Virus record (IMG/VR): IMGVR_UViG_3300032285_001268
Coordinates: 121,263-185,262 of that record
Length of the DNA stretch: 64,000 nucleotides
Reading direction: 5' to 3' (one strand)
Source of the DNA: a virus
Shown: one piece after another, positions 54,079-61,703 of the stretch
How the letters are laid out: every line of letters starts with the position of its first letter
How positions within the stretch are numbered: the stretch's first letter is position 1
Made by a program: the position numbers and the translations under genes
Notes under the pieces: model-generated
The model's input: the letters and a program-made list of their open reading frames with translations, nothing else
Database searches by the model: none
What the model was told of the DNA's origin: nothing

Positions 54079-55262
54079 GCAGGAACCTTACTGAACTCGT
54101 AGTATGCGTACTCGCCAAATGGTGGAACAATTTTGTCATTGCCGTGGATAATGAATACTGTATCACAGTAGTTTTCATCACCCCATGAACCAAACGGATA
54201 TCCGTCTGTAAACATGATAAACTTCTTAGGGTTAATATCATGTTCTTTCATGTATTCCCAGTTACAGTCAAAGTCAGTGCCACCACCGCCCATTGGCTCG
54301 TATTCATCAAACTCACCTACAGTATAACCGTCGAAGTCTGCTTCATTATACACTCGGGTGTCAAAGCACCATACTTTAATTTTAAAGTCTTGGTATTCTT
54401 GCATAATACCTTTGATTTCTGACAAAAAGTCTTTTGCTTGGTCGTCACCGATAGAGCCTGACATGTCAATGCCAACACAAATATCAATTGTTTCTTGAAA
54501 TTGTTGGCCCGGCAATACTGCGTTCATGTGCCAACCTTTTCGGTTAGGACGCATAAACGAATAGTCATTTTTAATAACACTTTGGATTTGTTGACGTAGG
54601 ATTTCACGCCAATTCATTTTAGGCTCAGTAAAATCTTTGATCATTCGTTGAACACTGGCAGGTGTATTACCTGCACCTGCGGCTTGAGCAGCCTGCACAG
54701 TGGCTTCGCGGATCTCGTCTCGGATTTGTTTAAGTTCTTCTTTGGTATAAGAAGGACGCTTACCTGAACCGTCTTTGTCACCCCAGTCAATGTGTTCGTC
54801 GAGTAATTGTCCAAGAGCATTTAATTCTTCCTCGTCCATTTCGTCAAAAATCTTGTCGTATACTTCTTCTGCACCCATACCGTAGTACTTTTGGTCATGG
54901 AAGATTTTAATGTCGGGAATTTGGTGATCACCGATGCGGTCACGTACTAATTGTCCGTTAACGCAATAGTCTGCGGCAATGTTAAAAATCTTTGCATCAC
55001 GGCCTTCACGGCGCATCATGTGATCAAATACATTATGTAGGATTTCGTGTGCAATGACAAATTCGATTTGTTTAATTGTAAGTTTTTCAAAAAACTCACG
55101 ATTAAAATAGATATGGCGACCGTCAGTTGCGGCAGTCGGCAACCATTCAGATCCTTCTTCAATTTTAAGGCGTGTAGCCATATTACCAAAGAACGGATGA
55201 CGTAATAGTAGTCCTACGCGAGCTACAATAATTTTATCGATAATTGGATCTTGATGTCCCAT
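54075..55262 (-). CDS. VWA-containing metallopeptidase-like protein
   Basis: 395 residues. The N-terminal domain (1-230) has a zinc-protease HExxH at H72-E73-I-L-H76 (VIAHEILHNVFDH), of the type in putative metallopeptidases paired with VWA domains. The C-terminal domain (about 255-395) is VWA-like with the MIDAS start DMSGS at 266-270 and FTDGYPFGSW later. Such proteins act with MoxR ATPases to remodel or mature partner complexes, and the MoxR gene lies directly upstream. It has its own consensus sigma70 promoter (55288-55316) and GGAG before the ATG. The target is unknown. Confidence 0.85.
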   Translation of the reverse strand: MGHQDPIIDKIIVARVGLLLRHPFFGNMATRLKIEEGSEWLPTAATDGRHIYFNREFFEKLTIKQIEFVIAHEILHNVFDHMMRREGRDAKIFNIAADYCVNGQLVRDRIGDHQIPDIKIFHDQKYYGMGAEEVYDKIFDEMDEEELNALGQLLDEHIDWGDKDGSGKRPSYTKEELKQIRDEIREATVQAAQAAGAGNTPASVQRMIKDFTEPKMNWREILRQQIQSVIKNDYSFMRPNRKGWHMNAVLPGQQFQETIDICVGIDMSGSIGDDQAKDFLSEIKGIMQEYQDFKIKVWCFDTRVYNEADFDGYTVGEFDEYEPMGGGGTDFDCNWEYMKEHDINPKKFIMFTDGYPFGSWGDENYCDTVFIIHGNDKIVPPFGEYAYYEFSKVPA

Positions 55263-55287
55263 GAATGCTCCTTAACTGTATGTATAT

Positions 55288-55316
55288 ATTATAACACCGC
55301 CCGGAGGCGGTGTCAA
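55288..55316 (-). promoter_or_regulatory. Consensus sigma70 promoter with palindromic spacer
   Basis: -35 TTGACA (55311-55316), 17-base spacer and -10 TATAAT (55288-55293), both perfect. An 8-bp inverted repeat ACACCGCC/GGCGGTGT with a 4-base loop (55294-55313) fills the spacer, looking like an operator. There is no T-run after it, so it is not an intrinsic terminator. Confidence 0.85.
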
Positions 55317-55327
55317 TCTTACCAATA

Positions 55328-56416
55328 TTACTTTTCAGTTGCTTGGCTAATGTACTTACCAAACTTGCTGTGGAACTCATCGAAGCAAGAAATTTCGTCT
55401 GGATCTAATGGCAATTTGTAGGTACTCAATGCCAATTTAGTGCCCATGATAACCAATTCTGTTTCAAAATTATCCATAATGAAACGGAAGAAGTTATTAA
55501 CTTGTTCATTCCAATTCTTAGCCTTCTTGTCACAGGCATCCTTAAGTTCATAGCACAATGATACAGTTAAAGAGTACATTGCTGAAATCTCTTTAGTATC
55601 CATCTTTTTAACCTTGCCACTTAGGATGTCGCTTGGGTTAGGCATCTTGCTTGCAACTTTACGGTGCGCCATAAACTTAACAGCAAGACCTTCTCCTACA
55701 GAACCACTAACCAAATCGGTTAATGTATCAGTATCTGTATCGTCGTCATGCAACAACTCGCTTACAAATGACCAAGAACGTGGTGTTGCAAAAGCACGTG
55801 AACTAGATTTTGGATCAAAATCGTACAAGTCCTTCTTGCTAAAAGTAAGGAAACCAACCACGTCTTTATGGACACGATTTTCTGCCGCCCACTCAAAATA
55901 GTCATCCCAGTCTACAGCCATCTCTAAGTGAACGAAACGATTAGCCAACGGAGCAGGCATACGATAAGTAACACCTTTGTCGCTTTCGCGGTTACCTGCG
56001 GCAACAAGTACTACATTGTCTGGCAAAGTGTAAGCACCAACACGGCGATTCAAAATAAGCTGATAAGCGGCAGCCTGCACACTAGGAGCCGCAGAATTCA
56101 TTTCGTCTAGGAAAAGAATAACGGATTTATGTTTTGATGCAAGAGCATTGCTTGGCAATTCTGCTGGCGGAGCCCAACGCATAGTACCATCATTGCTATC
56201 AAAATATGGAATACCTTTAATGTCAGTAGGTTCCCACAAACTCAAACGAACGTCAATGACATGAGCATCTAGTTCAGTGCCGAGTTGTTTGATAATGTCT
56301 GACTTACCAATTCCGGGAGGACCCCAGATGAAAATTGGACGTTTGTTTTTAAAAGCCTTACGCAAAGACTTTTTGGCACCGCTTGGACCTACTGTGCGAC
56401 TGGTAATTTCTGCCAT
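55328..56416 (-). CDS. MoxR-type AAA+ ATPase
   Basis: 362 residues. Walker A GPPGIGKSD at 32-40, Walker B ILFLDEMNSA at about 100-109 with D104/E105, sensor AAGNRESDKG, then PAPLANRFVHLEM (arginine-finger region). MoxR ATPases are chaperones that work with a VWA-domain partner; that partner lies next downstream. A perfect sigma70 promoter lies upstream (56472-56500). Its role in the phage is unknown; remodelling a host complex or aiding particle assembly are both possible. Confidence 0.9.
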   Translation of the reverse strand: MAEITSRTVGPSGAKKSLRKAFKNKRPIFIWGPPGIGKSDIIKQLGTELDAHVIDVRLSLWEPTDIKGIPYFDSNDGTMRWAPPAELPSNALASKHKSVILFLDEMNSAAPSVQAAAYQLILNRRVGAYTLPDNVVLVAAGNRESDKGVTYRMPAPLANRFVHLEMAVDWDDYFEWAAENRVHKDVVGFLTFSKKDLYDFDPKSSSRAFATPRSWSFVSELLHDDDTDTDTLTDLVSGSVGEGLAVKFMAHRKVASKMPNPSDILSGKVKKMDTKEISAMYSLTVSLCYELKDACDKKAKNWNEQVNNFFRFIMDNFETELVIMGTKLALSTYKLPLDPDEISCFDEFHSKFGKYISQATEK

Positions 56417-56471
56417 TTTGTTTCCTATCTTAAAAGTGTGGTTGAATAAACCTTGCGTTGTTTATGTATGT

Positions 56472-56500
56472 ATTATACGGCAGATAGGAGGTACTGTCAA
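56472..56500 (-). promoter_or_regulatory. Consensus sigma70 promoter for the MoxR gene
   Basis: -35 TTGACA (56495-56500), 17-base spacer and -10 TATAAT (56472-56477), both perfect. From the -10 onward the sequence TATAATACATACATA nearly equals that of the 55288 promoter (TATAATATATACATA). The -35 overlaps the stop codon of the preceding gene. Confidence 0.85.
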
Positions 56501-56919
56501 TCTGTTTTAGGATTGTTTTGGGTGTTTTGGGCTAACTCTTTTTCTCTTTCGGACATGGCTTTTATGAGTCCAAATTTTCTTATGTCGTCGGAGAACATAA
56601 ACAGCTCAAAACTCTTTCTTTCGGAAAAAACTGTAATACTTTCTATTGTTAAGTAGTATGGACAATCAACATATCTTTCCAAAAATATTAAAGTTTGGGG
56701 ACTTAGCTCAATTGGTTCAGTAAATGGGATTTCGTAAGATCGTAGATCTAGTGTTTCGGTTAAAAATTCGTAACCTTCGTCGCTAAGGCGGAATGCAGTT
56801 TGTTTACTTGATCGATTGGATTGCCACCATTTTCGATTATAAATTTCAAAGTTTGCATCGTCAATACTTTTGCCCCATTGCTGGAGGAAAATTTTTGTCA
56901 ATGCATCTCTTGGAATCAT
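56497..56919 (-). CDS. Conserved phage protein, unknown
   Basis: 140 residues. FRLSDEGYEFLTETLDLRSY (about 43-62) and IFLERYVDCPYYLTIES (about 78-94), then ERKSFELFMFSDDIRKFGLI, form a compact alpha/beta domain often seen in aquatic T4-like phages. No enzyme motif. The C-terminus is polar and flexible. It lies 1 base after the preceding gene. Confidence 0.75.
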   Translation of the reverse strand: MIPRDALTKIFLQQWGKSIDDANFEIYNRKWWQSNRSSKQTAFRLSDEGYEFLTETLDLRSYEIPFTEPIELSPQTLIFLERYVDCPYYLTIESITVFSERKSFELFMFSDDIRKFGLIKAMSEREKELAQNTQNNPKTD

Positions 56920-56920
56920 T

Positions 56921-57205
56921 TTATTTTACGATGGTACCGCTGGTTAATTTGACTACTTGAAAGTCTTCGGAATTGAATGTTGAATTTAATTTCTTGGCAA
57001 GATTATGTGCGTGGCCTGGATTTGAAAAACTAACTTTTTTATATTTTGGACCAGGATAGCTCGTGAGGCTATTAAAGCTCTTTAGATTAAAAGGCTCATT
57101 TTTATAGAAGACAGCCCAAATTGCTTCTGCCTCTAAAACCTGCTCTGCTTTGTAGGTTTTTTTATTAACATGTTCTAAAAGAACTTTTGGTTTAGGTCTG
57201 CTCAT
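56921..57205 (-). CDS. Conserved phage protein, unknown
   Basis: 94 residues, basic. LLEHVNKKTYKAEQVLEAEA and SYPGPKYKKVSFSNPGHAHN are segments recalled from T4-like cyanophage-type genomes. It may bind nucleic acid (many Lys) but no function is known. A perfect inverted repeat (57204-57235) sits across its start codon. Confidence 0.75.
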   Translation of the reverse strand: MSRPKPKVLLEHVNKKTYKAEQVLEAEAIWAVFYKNEPFNLKSFNSLTSYPGPKYKKVSFSNPGHAHNLAKKLNSTFNSEDFQVVKLTSGTIVK

Positions 57206-57235
57206 ATATACGTTCCAAATAAAGTACGTATATAT
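57204..57235. repeat. Inverted repeat across a start codon
   Basis: ATATATACGT (57204-57213) and ACGTATATAT (57226-57235), a perfect 10-bp inverted repeat with a 12-base spacer. It covers the ATG at 57205 and its leader. It could be an operator or an mRNA hairpin sequestering the start. Confidence 0.5.
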
Positions 57236-57240
57236 TTAGC

Positions 57241-57489
57241 TTATTTTGTCGGATCGAACCCGCCACCATCCATGTTAATGGTTATAACTTCGCTATTGCT
57301 ACTATTTTTAAGAGCATTGTACAAGTTATCGTAATCTTGTATAAGTTTATCCTGAATTTCAGCCAAAGCCAACGATAGCAATCTTGCCTGCTGTATAGGA
57401 AGTTTTACTTCCTTTTGTTGGCTTTGTTCTGCCGCACGGAGAATTTGTATAAATTGTGTAATTGGCGTAAGATTAATCTGATTTTGCAT
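57241..57489 (-). CDS. Small helical protein, unknown
   Basis: 82 residues, mainly helices rich in Gln and Leu (TQFIQILRAAEQSQQKE; ARLLSLALAEIQDKLIQDYD), suggestive of a coiled-coil dimer. No motif recognised. It overlaps the gene before by 17 bases. Confidence 0.68.
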   Translation of the reverse strand: MQNQINLTPITQFIQILRAAEQSQQKEVKLPIQQARLLSLALAEIQDKLIQDYDNLYNALKNSSNSEVITINMDGGGFDPTK

Positions 57490-57952
57490 GGCTCAATACC
57501 GTTTTCATTTCTAACTCAGATTTGAACGGACCTTTTGATGGATAACGTTCTATTGTAATTGCTTTAGGACAAAATGACTTTACCCATCCTTTGTCAAATT
57601 TAATTACATAGTAGCCTGCACAATATAAACTCTTGCTAGCATTACTTTTGGTAAACAATGGTAGTTTACGTCTTACGTCATACATAGCATTGTAAGGTTT
57701 ACAACTGGTTGGATAACCGTGGCATTCGTGATTTTCTGGAACAGTAACTTTAACCTTGGTGCTGGTTAAAAAGAAACCTTCTCCAAATTGTTTAGTAAGG
57801 TCTTGTTTTTTATTAAACATGACTTCACCGGTTGTACTTGATAGTACAAATTTATTATTTTCTTTTTTATGTAGAGTAGCGACTTTAGCACCGTCCTGTT
57901 CTACAATCCAAAATTTGCCATCGACGATGGGCTTTGCGTGTATTTCTGTCAT
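57473..57952 (-). CDS. Unknown phage protein with three-cysteine centre
   Basis: 159 residues, beta-rich. Central NHECHGYPTSCKPYNAMYDV and later SLYCAGYYVIKF contain cysteines that might bind metal. FWIVEQDGAKVATLHKK and VLSSTTGEVMF suggest a small beta-barrel. AGGGGA precedes the ATG. A GATAAATA motif lies 50 bases upstream. Confidence 0.7.
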   Translation of the reverse strand: MTEIHAKPIVDGKFWIVEQDGAKVATLHKKENNKFVLSSTTGEVMFNKKQDLTKQFGEGFFLTSTKVKVTVPENHECHGYPTSCKPYNAMYDVRRKLPLFTKSNASKSLYCAGYYVIKFDKGWVKSFCPKAITIERYPSKGPFKSELEMKTVLSHAKSD

Positions 57953-58002
57953 TTTAGTCCCCTTTATAAGAGCCCCGTAGGCACTCTATTAATGTACGCA
58001 TA

Positions 58003-58010
58003 TATTTATC
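58003..58010 (-). promoter_or_regulatory. Possible GATAAATA promoter before 57952
   Basis: GATAAATATATGCGTAC on the minus strand resembles GCTAAATATATACGTAC before the gene at 57205, so the two leaders share a longer element. It overlaps the stop codon of the 42-residue gene. Confidence 0.35.
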
Positions 58011-58134
58011 TCTCATTTCGTTGGCAGTTACAAGGATCTCGGCCTTGACGACAGTTACCACAGCAACCTGGTTTTAATCTTAAAATTCTTAGGCCTATTG
58101 CTACAAGAACTACTAGAGCTATTAAACTAACCAT
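58006..58134 (-). CDS. 42-residue membrane protein with cysteine-rich tail
   Basis: ATG at 58134 overlaps the stop of the gene before (TAATG). The sequence is one membrane helix (VSLIALVVLVAIGLRIL) followed by a basic and Cys-rich tail with CCGNC and CNC (five cysteines in 17 residues). The layout suggests a tail facing the cytoplasm (positive-inside) that might bind metal. The overlap, and the good fit of the rest, argue that it is real. No homologue is known to me. Confidence 0.65.
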   Translation of the reverse strand: MVSLIALVVLVAIGLRILRLKPGCCGNCRQGRDPCNCQRNER

Positions 58135-58706
58135 TAGTCAGTCTCCCCGCCTTCACTTTCGACAGCATCAAACGGCCATTTATTAGCGTTGTTTTCTTCA
58201 CGCCATTTACGTGCGGCCTCTTCTAAATCTGCCCGTGTACGGAGTTTAACATTTTCCTCAATAACTGTACCGTCATCTTCACAAAGACTCACTTGATAGG
58301 GAGCATCAATAACCAGATAGTCATCTTCAACTTGCCAGTCGTGTTCGGCATCAAAAAGCCAGGCAGCTCCGGATCTCTCCCAGTCGTCGTTCTCGTCACC
58401 TTGAAGATAACACTTTTTAATTTCCTCTTGTTCTTCTTCGGTAATGTCATCACTAAACTCGAACCAGCAAGAGTGTTGGTCGTCTAGTTCTGCACCCCAT
58501 CCGCAATCCATTTTAGCATGGGCTTGAGCATCGCCTTCTATAGGTAAATTACAGTCCATATCTTCTTCAACAAAGCCTTGCCCCCAACGATAGTGATCAT
58601 CAATATTAAACCAGCTAACACTACCGTTTGCGTTCATCCGGTACATTTCAATGTGCCAACAGATGCTTTTCTTATGTAAGGGTTTGATTAGATATACTTT
58701 AGACAT
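58134..58706 (-). CDS. Acidic protein, unknown (paralogue-like to 58708)
   Basis: 190 residues from ATG 58706; the TTG at 58721 is inside the preceding gene and less likely. Very acidic: WFEFSDDITEEEQEEIKKC (about 82-100), WLFDAEHDWQVEDDYLVID. It shares with its upstream neighbour the order CW(F/Y)-x-EF, TEEE-rich helix, then DDxxWxxW-like and a final strand, so the two probably arose by duplication. Function unknown; DNA mimicry is one possibility for such charge. Confidence 0.75.
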   Translation of the reverse strand: MSKVYLIKPLHKKSICWHIEMYRMNANGSVSWFNIDDHYRWGQGFVEEDMDCNLPIEGDAQAHAKMDCGWGAELDDQHSCWFEFSDDITEEEQEEIKKCYLQGDENDDWERSGAAWLFDAEHDWQVEDDYLVIDAPYQVSLCEDDGTVIEENVKLRTRADLEEAARKWREENNANKWPFDAVESEGGETD

Positions 58707-58707
58707 A

Positions 58708-59208
58708 TTATTCTTCAACAAAATCGACTACATTACCATCTGCATCTGCACAGATAATACGCACAGTATCACCTGCTTCGTTCTTGATTTCAATAGGACC
58801 CCAAATCCACCATTCTGTGTCGTCGTTGTACCAACCGTCTTCACGTTCTTCTAATTCATAGATGCTATTTTCATCGATAAACTCTTGAATCTCTTCTTCC
58901 TCTTCTTCAGTGAGATCTTCAAATTCAACATCGTACCAGCAACCGCCGTCGAACATTTCAACAAGTTCAACCTCTTCAATGTTGTTAACAGAACAGTCTA
59001 ACATATTGATACTGTCCTTCTTGCCATCACCGCCAGGAACTTCGGTAAATTCAAATTCTGGAAGTTCGTCATCACTAGTTTCTACAGTCCATTCACCATA
59101 GCGGAAACCGTTAGTGACTGTGATTCGGCCTTCGCCCTCACGTCGAACCCAATGCTCAACTTCTTGACAAGATTTTTTATAGTATGTGCTAACAGTCCAT
59201 GTTGCCAT
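58708..59208 (-). CDS. Very acidic conserved phage protein, unknown
   Basis: 166 residues with long acidic runs (LTEEEEEEIQEFIDENSIYE near 98-117) and a beta C-terminus (WWIWGPIEIKNEAGDTVRII, CADADGNVVDF). N-terminal WTVSTYYKKSCQEVEHWV and a PGGDGKKDSINMLDCSVNNI segment recall a protein shared among aquatic T4-like phages. Strong negative charge over the whole length fits a nucleic-acid mimic or a calcium-binding protein; neither is shown. GGAG precedes its ATG. Confidence 0.78.
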   Translation of the reverse strand: MATWTVSTYYKKSCQEVEHWVRREGEGRITVTNGFRYGEWTVETSDDELPEFEFTEVPGGDGKKDSINMLDCSVNNIEEVELVEMFDGGCWYDVEFEDLTEEEEEEIQEFIDENSIYELEEREDGWYNDDTEWWIWGPIEIKNEAGDTVRIICADADGNVVDFVEE

Positions 59209-59218
59209 GTTGTTCTCC

Positions 59219-59410
59219 TTAGACGTCTAGCGGAAGAGTATTCCACTCTTTAATTAGATCAAGAACTTCTTGTTCTGAGTTGCAAAGTGTCTTGGTATTT
59301 TTCCAATCTTCTTTTTTATCACGTCCACCAATCTCAACCATCCATCCGTTGTCGTAACGATTGATAGAAATATTTTCATTTACTTTTGCTAGTTTGCCTA
59401 ATGATGCCAT
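59219..59410 (-). CDS. Small protein, unknown
   Basis: 63 residues from ATG 59410, chosen because AAGGAG lies at the right distance and an upstream in-frame start falls deep inside the previous gene. ENISINRYDNGWMVEIGGRD, KKEDWKNTKTLCNSEQEVLD suggests a small beta-sheet plus helix. No function recognised. Confidence 0.72.
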   Translation of the reverse strand: MASLGKLAKVNENISINRYDNGWMVEIGGRDKKEDWKNTKTLCNSEQEVLDLIKEWNTLPLDV

Positions 59411-59411
59411 A

Positions 59412-60398
59412 TTAAATCTCCTTATATTTGGCTTGGAACGGTTCAGCATACGACTGTATGTTGTCTGCAATCTTTTTCATGTCCCACGCATTGCAGAATT
59501 TGAGCATACGTATGCCTACTTGATCTACGGCTTTGGGCATTGCGTTTGCTTGGATTGTTTCTTTAATCTTAGCCTTAATATCTTCAGGCTGTGCAGTTAG
59601 ATCGCACAATGTTACATTGCGCTGATAATCTTCTAAGACCCTGTGTTCGACGCCATTGTGGTCAACCCACCTCTGTAACATGAGATTGTTCCACGCAAAT
59701 CCTTTGGCGTTACGGTCTTCGAACGCTTCAGTAAGACCAACTTTGTTTTTAGAACCTTTAGTACGCACACCTGGATACGCCGAGAAGACATTATCACTGG
59801 TATCACCACGCATACATTTTTCGAACAGCATCCATTCTGGGTCTTGTGCTGGCTTTGGCTCGCCTGTCTTTTTGTCTTTAACGGGTTTACCTTTGGCATC
59901 AAAGATTCCTTCGTGTGTAATATGCAAATCGCCTACACCGTTATATTGACTAACGTTGGGGCTTACTAGTTGAGCAAAGTCTCCGTCTGTACTAATGATA
60001 ACGTGCTTTGCTTCTGGATGACTTTGTATCCACCCTGCAATCAAATCATCTGCTTCTAATTCAGGGTGTCGCATTACAGTACAGTTAGTTTTTTCTGTAA
60101 TAAAATTCTTAAATTCATCAAATGCTTCCCAGAACAATTTGTCTTCTTCTTGTTCTTTAGTAGTCATAGCACTACGGGTTTCTTGCCTATTGCGTTTGTA
60201 CGGCTCGTAAAAATCTTTACGCCAGCTACGACCTTCGAGGCAGAATACTACATGGGTACCGCCAAAGTCTTGCCATGCCTTCTTAATACTGTTGAAGGTA
60301 ATGTGAAAGGCCATGCCCAACTTAATGTCTGCACTGCCTTGTACCACGTGTCTAGCACGAAAGAAAGTGTTTGCTGTGTCAACGATGATATGTGTCAT
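59412..60398 (-). CDS. 5'-3' exonuclease / RNase H-type flap endonuclease
   Basis: 328 residues. FEN/PIN-like nuclease, counterpart of T4 RNase H, which removes RNA primers and flaps during lagging-strand synthesis. Motifs: VDTANTFFRARH at the N-terminus (first metal Asp), FCLEGRSWRKDFYEPYKRNR (about 52-71), PELEADDLIAGW (metal Asp pair), STDGDFAQL, and MRGDTSDNVFS. The middle helical clamp is present. The ATG at 60398 overlaps the stop of the preceding gene. Confidence 0.9.
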   Translation of the reverse strand: MTHIIVDTANTFFRARHVVQGSADIKLGMAFHITFNSIKKAWQDFGGTHVVFCLEGRSWRKDFYEPYKRNRQETRSAMTTKEQEEDKLFWEAFDEFKNFITEKTNCTVMRHPELEADDLIAGWIQSHPEAKHVIISTDGDFAQLVSPNVSQYNGVGDLHITHEGIFDAKGKPVKDKKTGEPKPAQDPEWMLFEKCMRGDTSDNVFSAYPGVRTKGSKNKVGLTEAFEDRNAKGFAWNNLMLQRWVDHNGVEHRVLEDYQRNVTLCDLTAQPEDIKAKIKETIQANAMPKAVDQVGIRMLKFCNAWDMKKIADNIQSYAEPFQAKYKEI

Positions 60399-60850
60399 TC
60401 GACTTCTGCTTTGCCGTTAGCTAATTTAGTTACGTTAATAAAACCTGCACTGTGTCTCTCTGGTTCTGCAACACCTGCCTCTGCTAGCATGTTTTGGGCA
60501 AGATCTCTGAACCAGCGATCTACAATCTCTTCATCTGGATCGCCATCAAAACCGTATCCAGCTTGTTTCAATTGTACTACAAACTCTTCGTTCCAGTCAA
60601 GCTCAAAGAAACCATTTCGTACATTATCCTTGTTAACATGTGTATCCAATACAGCCACCCAAGGTTCTCCCTTGAGTGTAGCACGTTCTTTCGGAGTCAT
60701 TTTTGCTTCTTCGGCAGCCTTTTCAGCATCAACTACTTCTTGTAGTTTCTGTTTGGCTAACTTTTCAGCAACTGCGGCTTCGGCTAGAGCTTGTTCTTTT
60801 TGAGCCTCAATCTTGTCAATGCCAAAAAGTTTTTTAATTAATTTCTTCAT
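60395..60850 (-). CDS. Conserved phage protein with N-terminal coiled coil
   Basis: 151 residues from ATG 60850 (MKKLIKKLFGIDKIEAQKEQ); longer readings run back into queE. Residues about 10-55 are Ala/Glu/Lys coiled coil. The C-terminal domain NGFFELDWNEEFVVQLKQAG, DEEIVDRWFRDLAQNML is seen in many aquatic T4-like phages. Role unknown. Confidence 0.78.
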   Translation of the reverse strand: MKKLIKKLFGIDKIEAQKEQALAEAAVAEKLAKQKLQEVVDAEKAAEEAKMTPKERATLKGEPWVAVLDTHVNKDNVRNGFFELDWNEEFVVQLKQAGYGFDGDPDEEIVDRWFRDLAQNMLAEAGVAEPERHSAGFINVTKLANGKAEVE

Positions 60851-60851
60851 G

Positions 60852-61703
60852 TTAGGTACCCCATTCATTTTTAAACAATGGTACTTGCAGTCTATCGCTA
60901 TATCGTAAACCATTCTTCATTGCAAACTCTGCCACTCGACGATTATTCATAGCATAAACACTTTCAATTCCGCCAACTGGCATTAAGTATACAGGTCCTT
61001 CGAAACCATTTTCTCTATAAAGATCAATAGTTTCAAGGGCTTCTTTTGCGTCGTCATCAGTGGCAACTACAAATTTTAAATAGGTAGCACCTACTTCTTG
61101 ATAGTCGAAGATGATGTCTGGACGAATTGCTTCAGCTCGACTTTCACCACTGCAACTTAGTTTAGGACTTACTGAAAATGTAATGCCTTTAAATACGCTA
61201 TCTCTAGTAGACCAGTCCTGAAGATATTCTTTAAATTCTGGAGTCAGTGATTGAGTACCGTTTGTTTCAAATGTAATCTCACGTAATGTTTTCATGTAAG
61301 GATGATCTAACAAATCCGGATAAGCACGTTGCCAACCCAACAAAGGCTCACCGCCTGTAATTACAAGATGTTCATCCATCCAGGATTTAAACGGAAGTAT
61401 TTCCATAATACGATCTACAATAGCATCGCTAGTGAGCATTGGACTGAGATCTTTAAAACGTGGATCCCAGCTAGCATAGCTATCGCATCCTGTAGATACT
61501 AACGGCAAGTCTTCATATTTGTTAAACATATGAACTACTTGTGCAATATCTTCAACTTCTGTGCTTAGTTCACCTTTAGGCATACCAAAACCTGCACATT
61601 TAAAATTACATCCAAATGTACGCAAGAAAACAGAAGGCACACCCATAAAGCGTCCTTCACCTTGAATTGAATAAAACAATTCAGCTACTTTTAATTTACT
61701 CAT
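60852..61703 (-). CDS. queE: QueE-like 7-carboxy-7-deazaguanine synthase
   Basis: 283 residues from ATG 61703 (AAGGTG upstream; a TTG at 61709 is less likely). QueE makes the 7-deazaguanine ring for preQ0. Supporting motifs: ELFYSIQGEGRFMGVPSVFL (9-28), LVITGGEPLLGWQ and FETNGTQSL. The radical-SAM cysteine motif is unusual: C32 and C36 are present, but the third position is F39 (CNFKCAGF). C73 in TGCDSYASWDP may replace it. It pairs with folE at the window end, pointing to a phage deazaguanine pathway. It overlaps the gene before by 4 bases. Confidence 0.85.
   Translation of the reverse strand: MSKLKVAELFYSIQGEGRFMGVPSVFLRTFGCNFKCAGFGMPKGELSTEVEDIAQVVHMFNKYEDLPLVSTGCDSYASWDPRFKDLSPMLTSDAIVDRIMEILPFKSWMDEHLVITGGEPLLGWQRAYPDLLDHPYMKTLREITFETNGTQSLTPEFKEYLQDWSTRDSVFKGITFSVSPKLSCSGESRAEAIRPDIIFDYQEVGATYLKFVVATDDDAKEALETIDLYRENGFEGPVYLMPVGGIESVYAMNNRRVAEFAMKNGLRYSDRLQVPLFKNEWGT

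Noticed and set aside
55294-55313. GC-rich inverted repeat as intrinsic terminator of the MoxR gene
   Set aside because: No T-run follows on the minus strand, and the repeat fits exactly between perfect -35 and -10 boxes.
60066-60803. 245-residue plus-strand reading frame
   Set aside because: It lies opposite the flap endonuclease and its neighbour, has a Ser/Cys/Phe-rich composition typical of antisense frames, and has no ribosome binding site.
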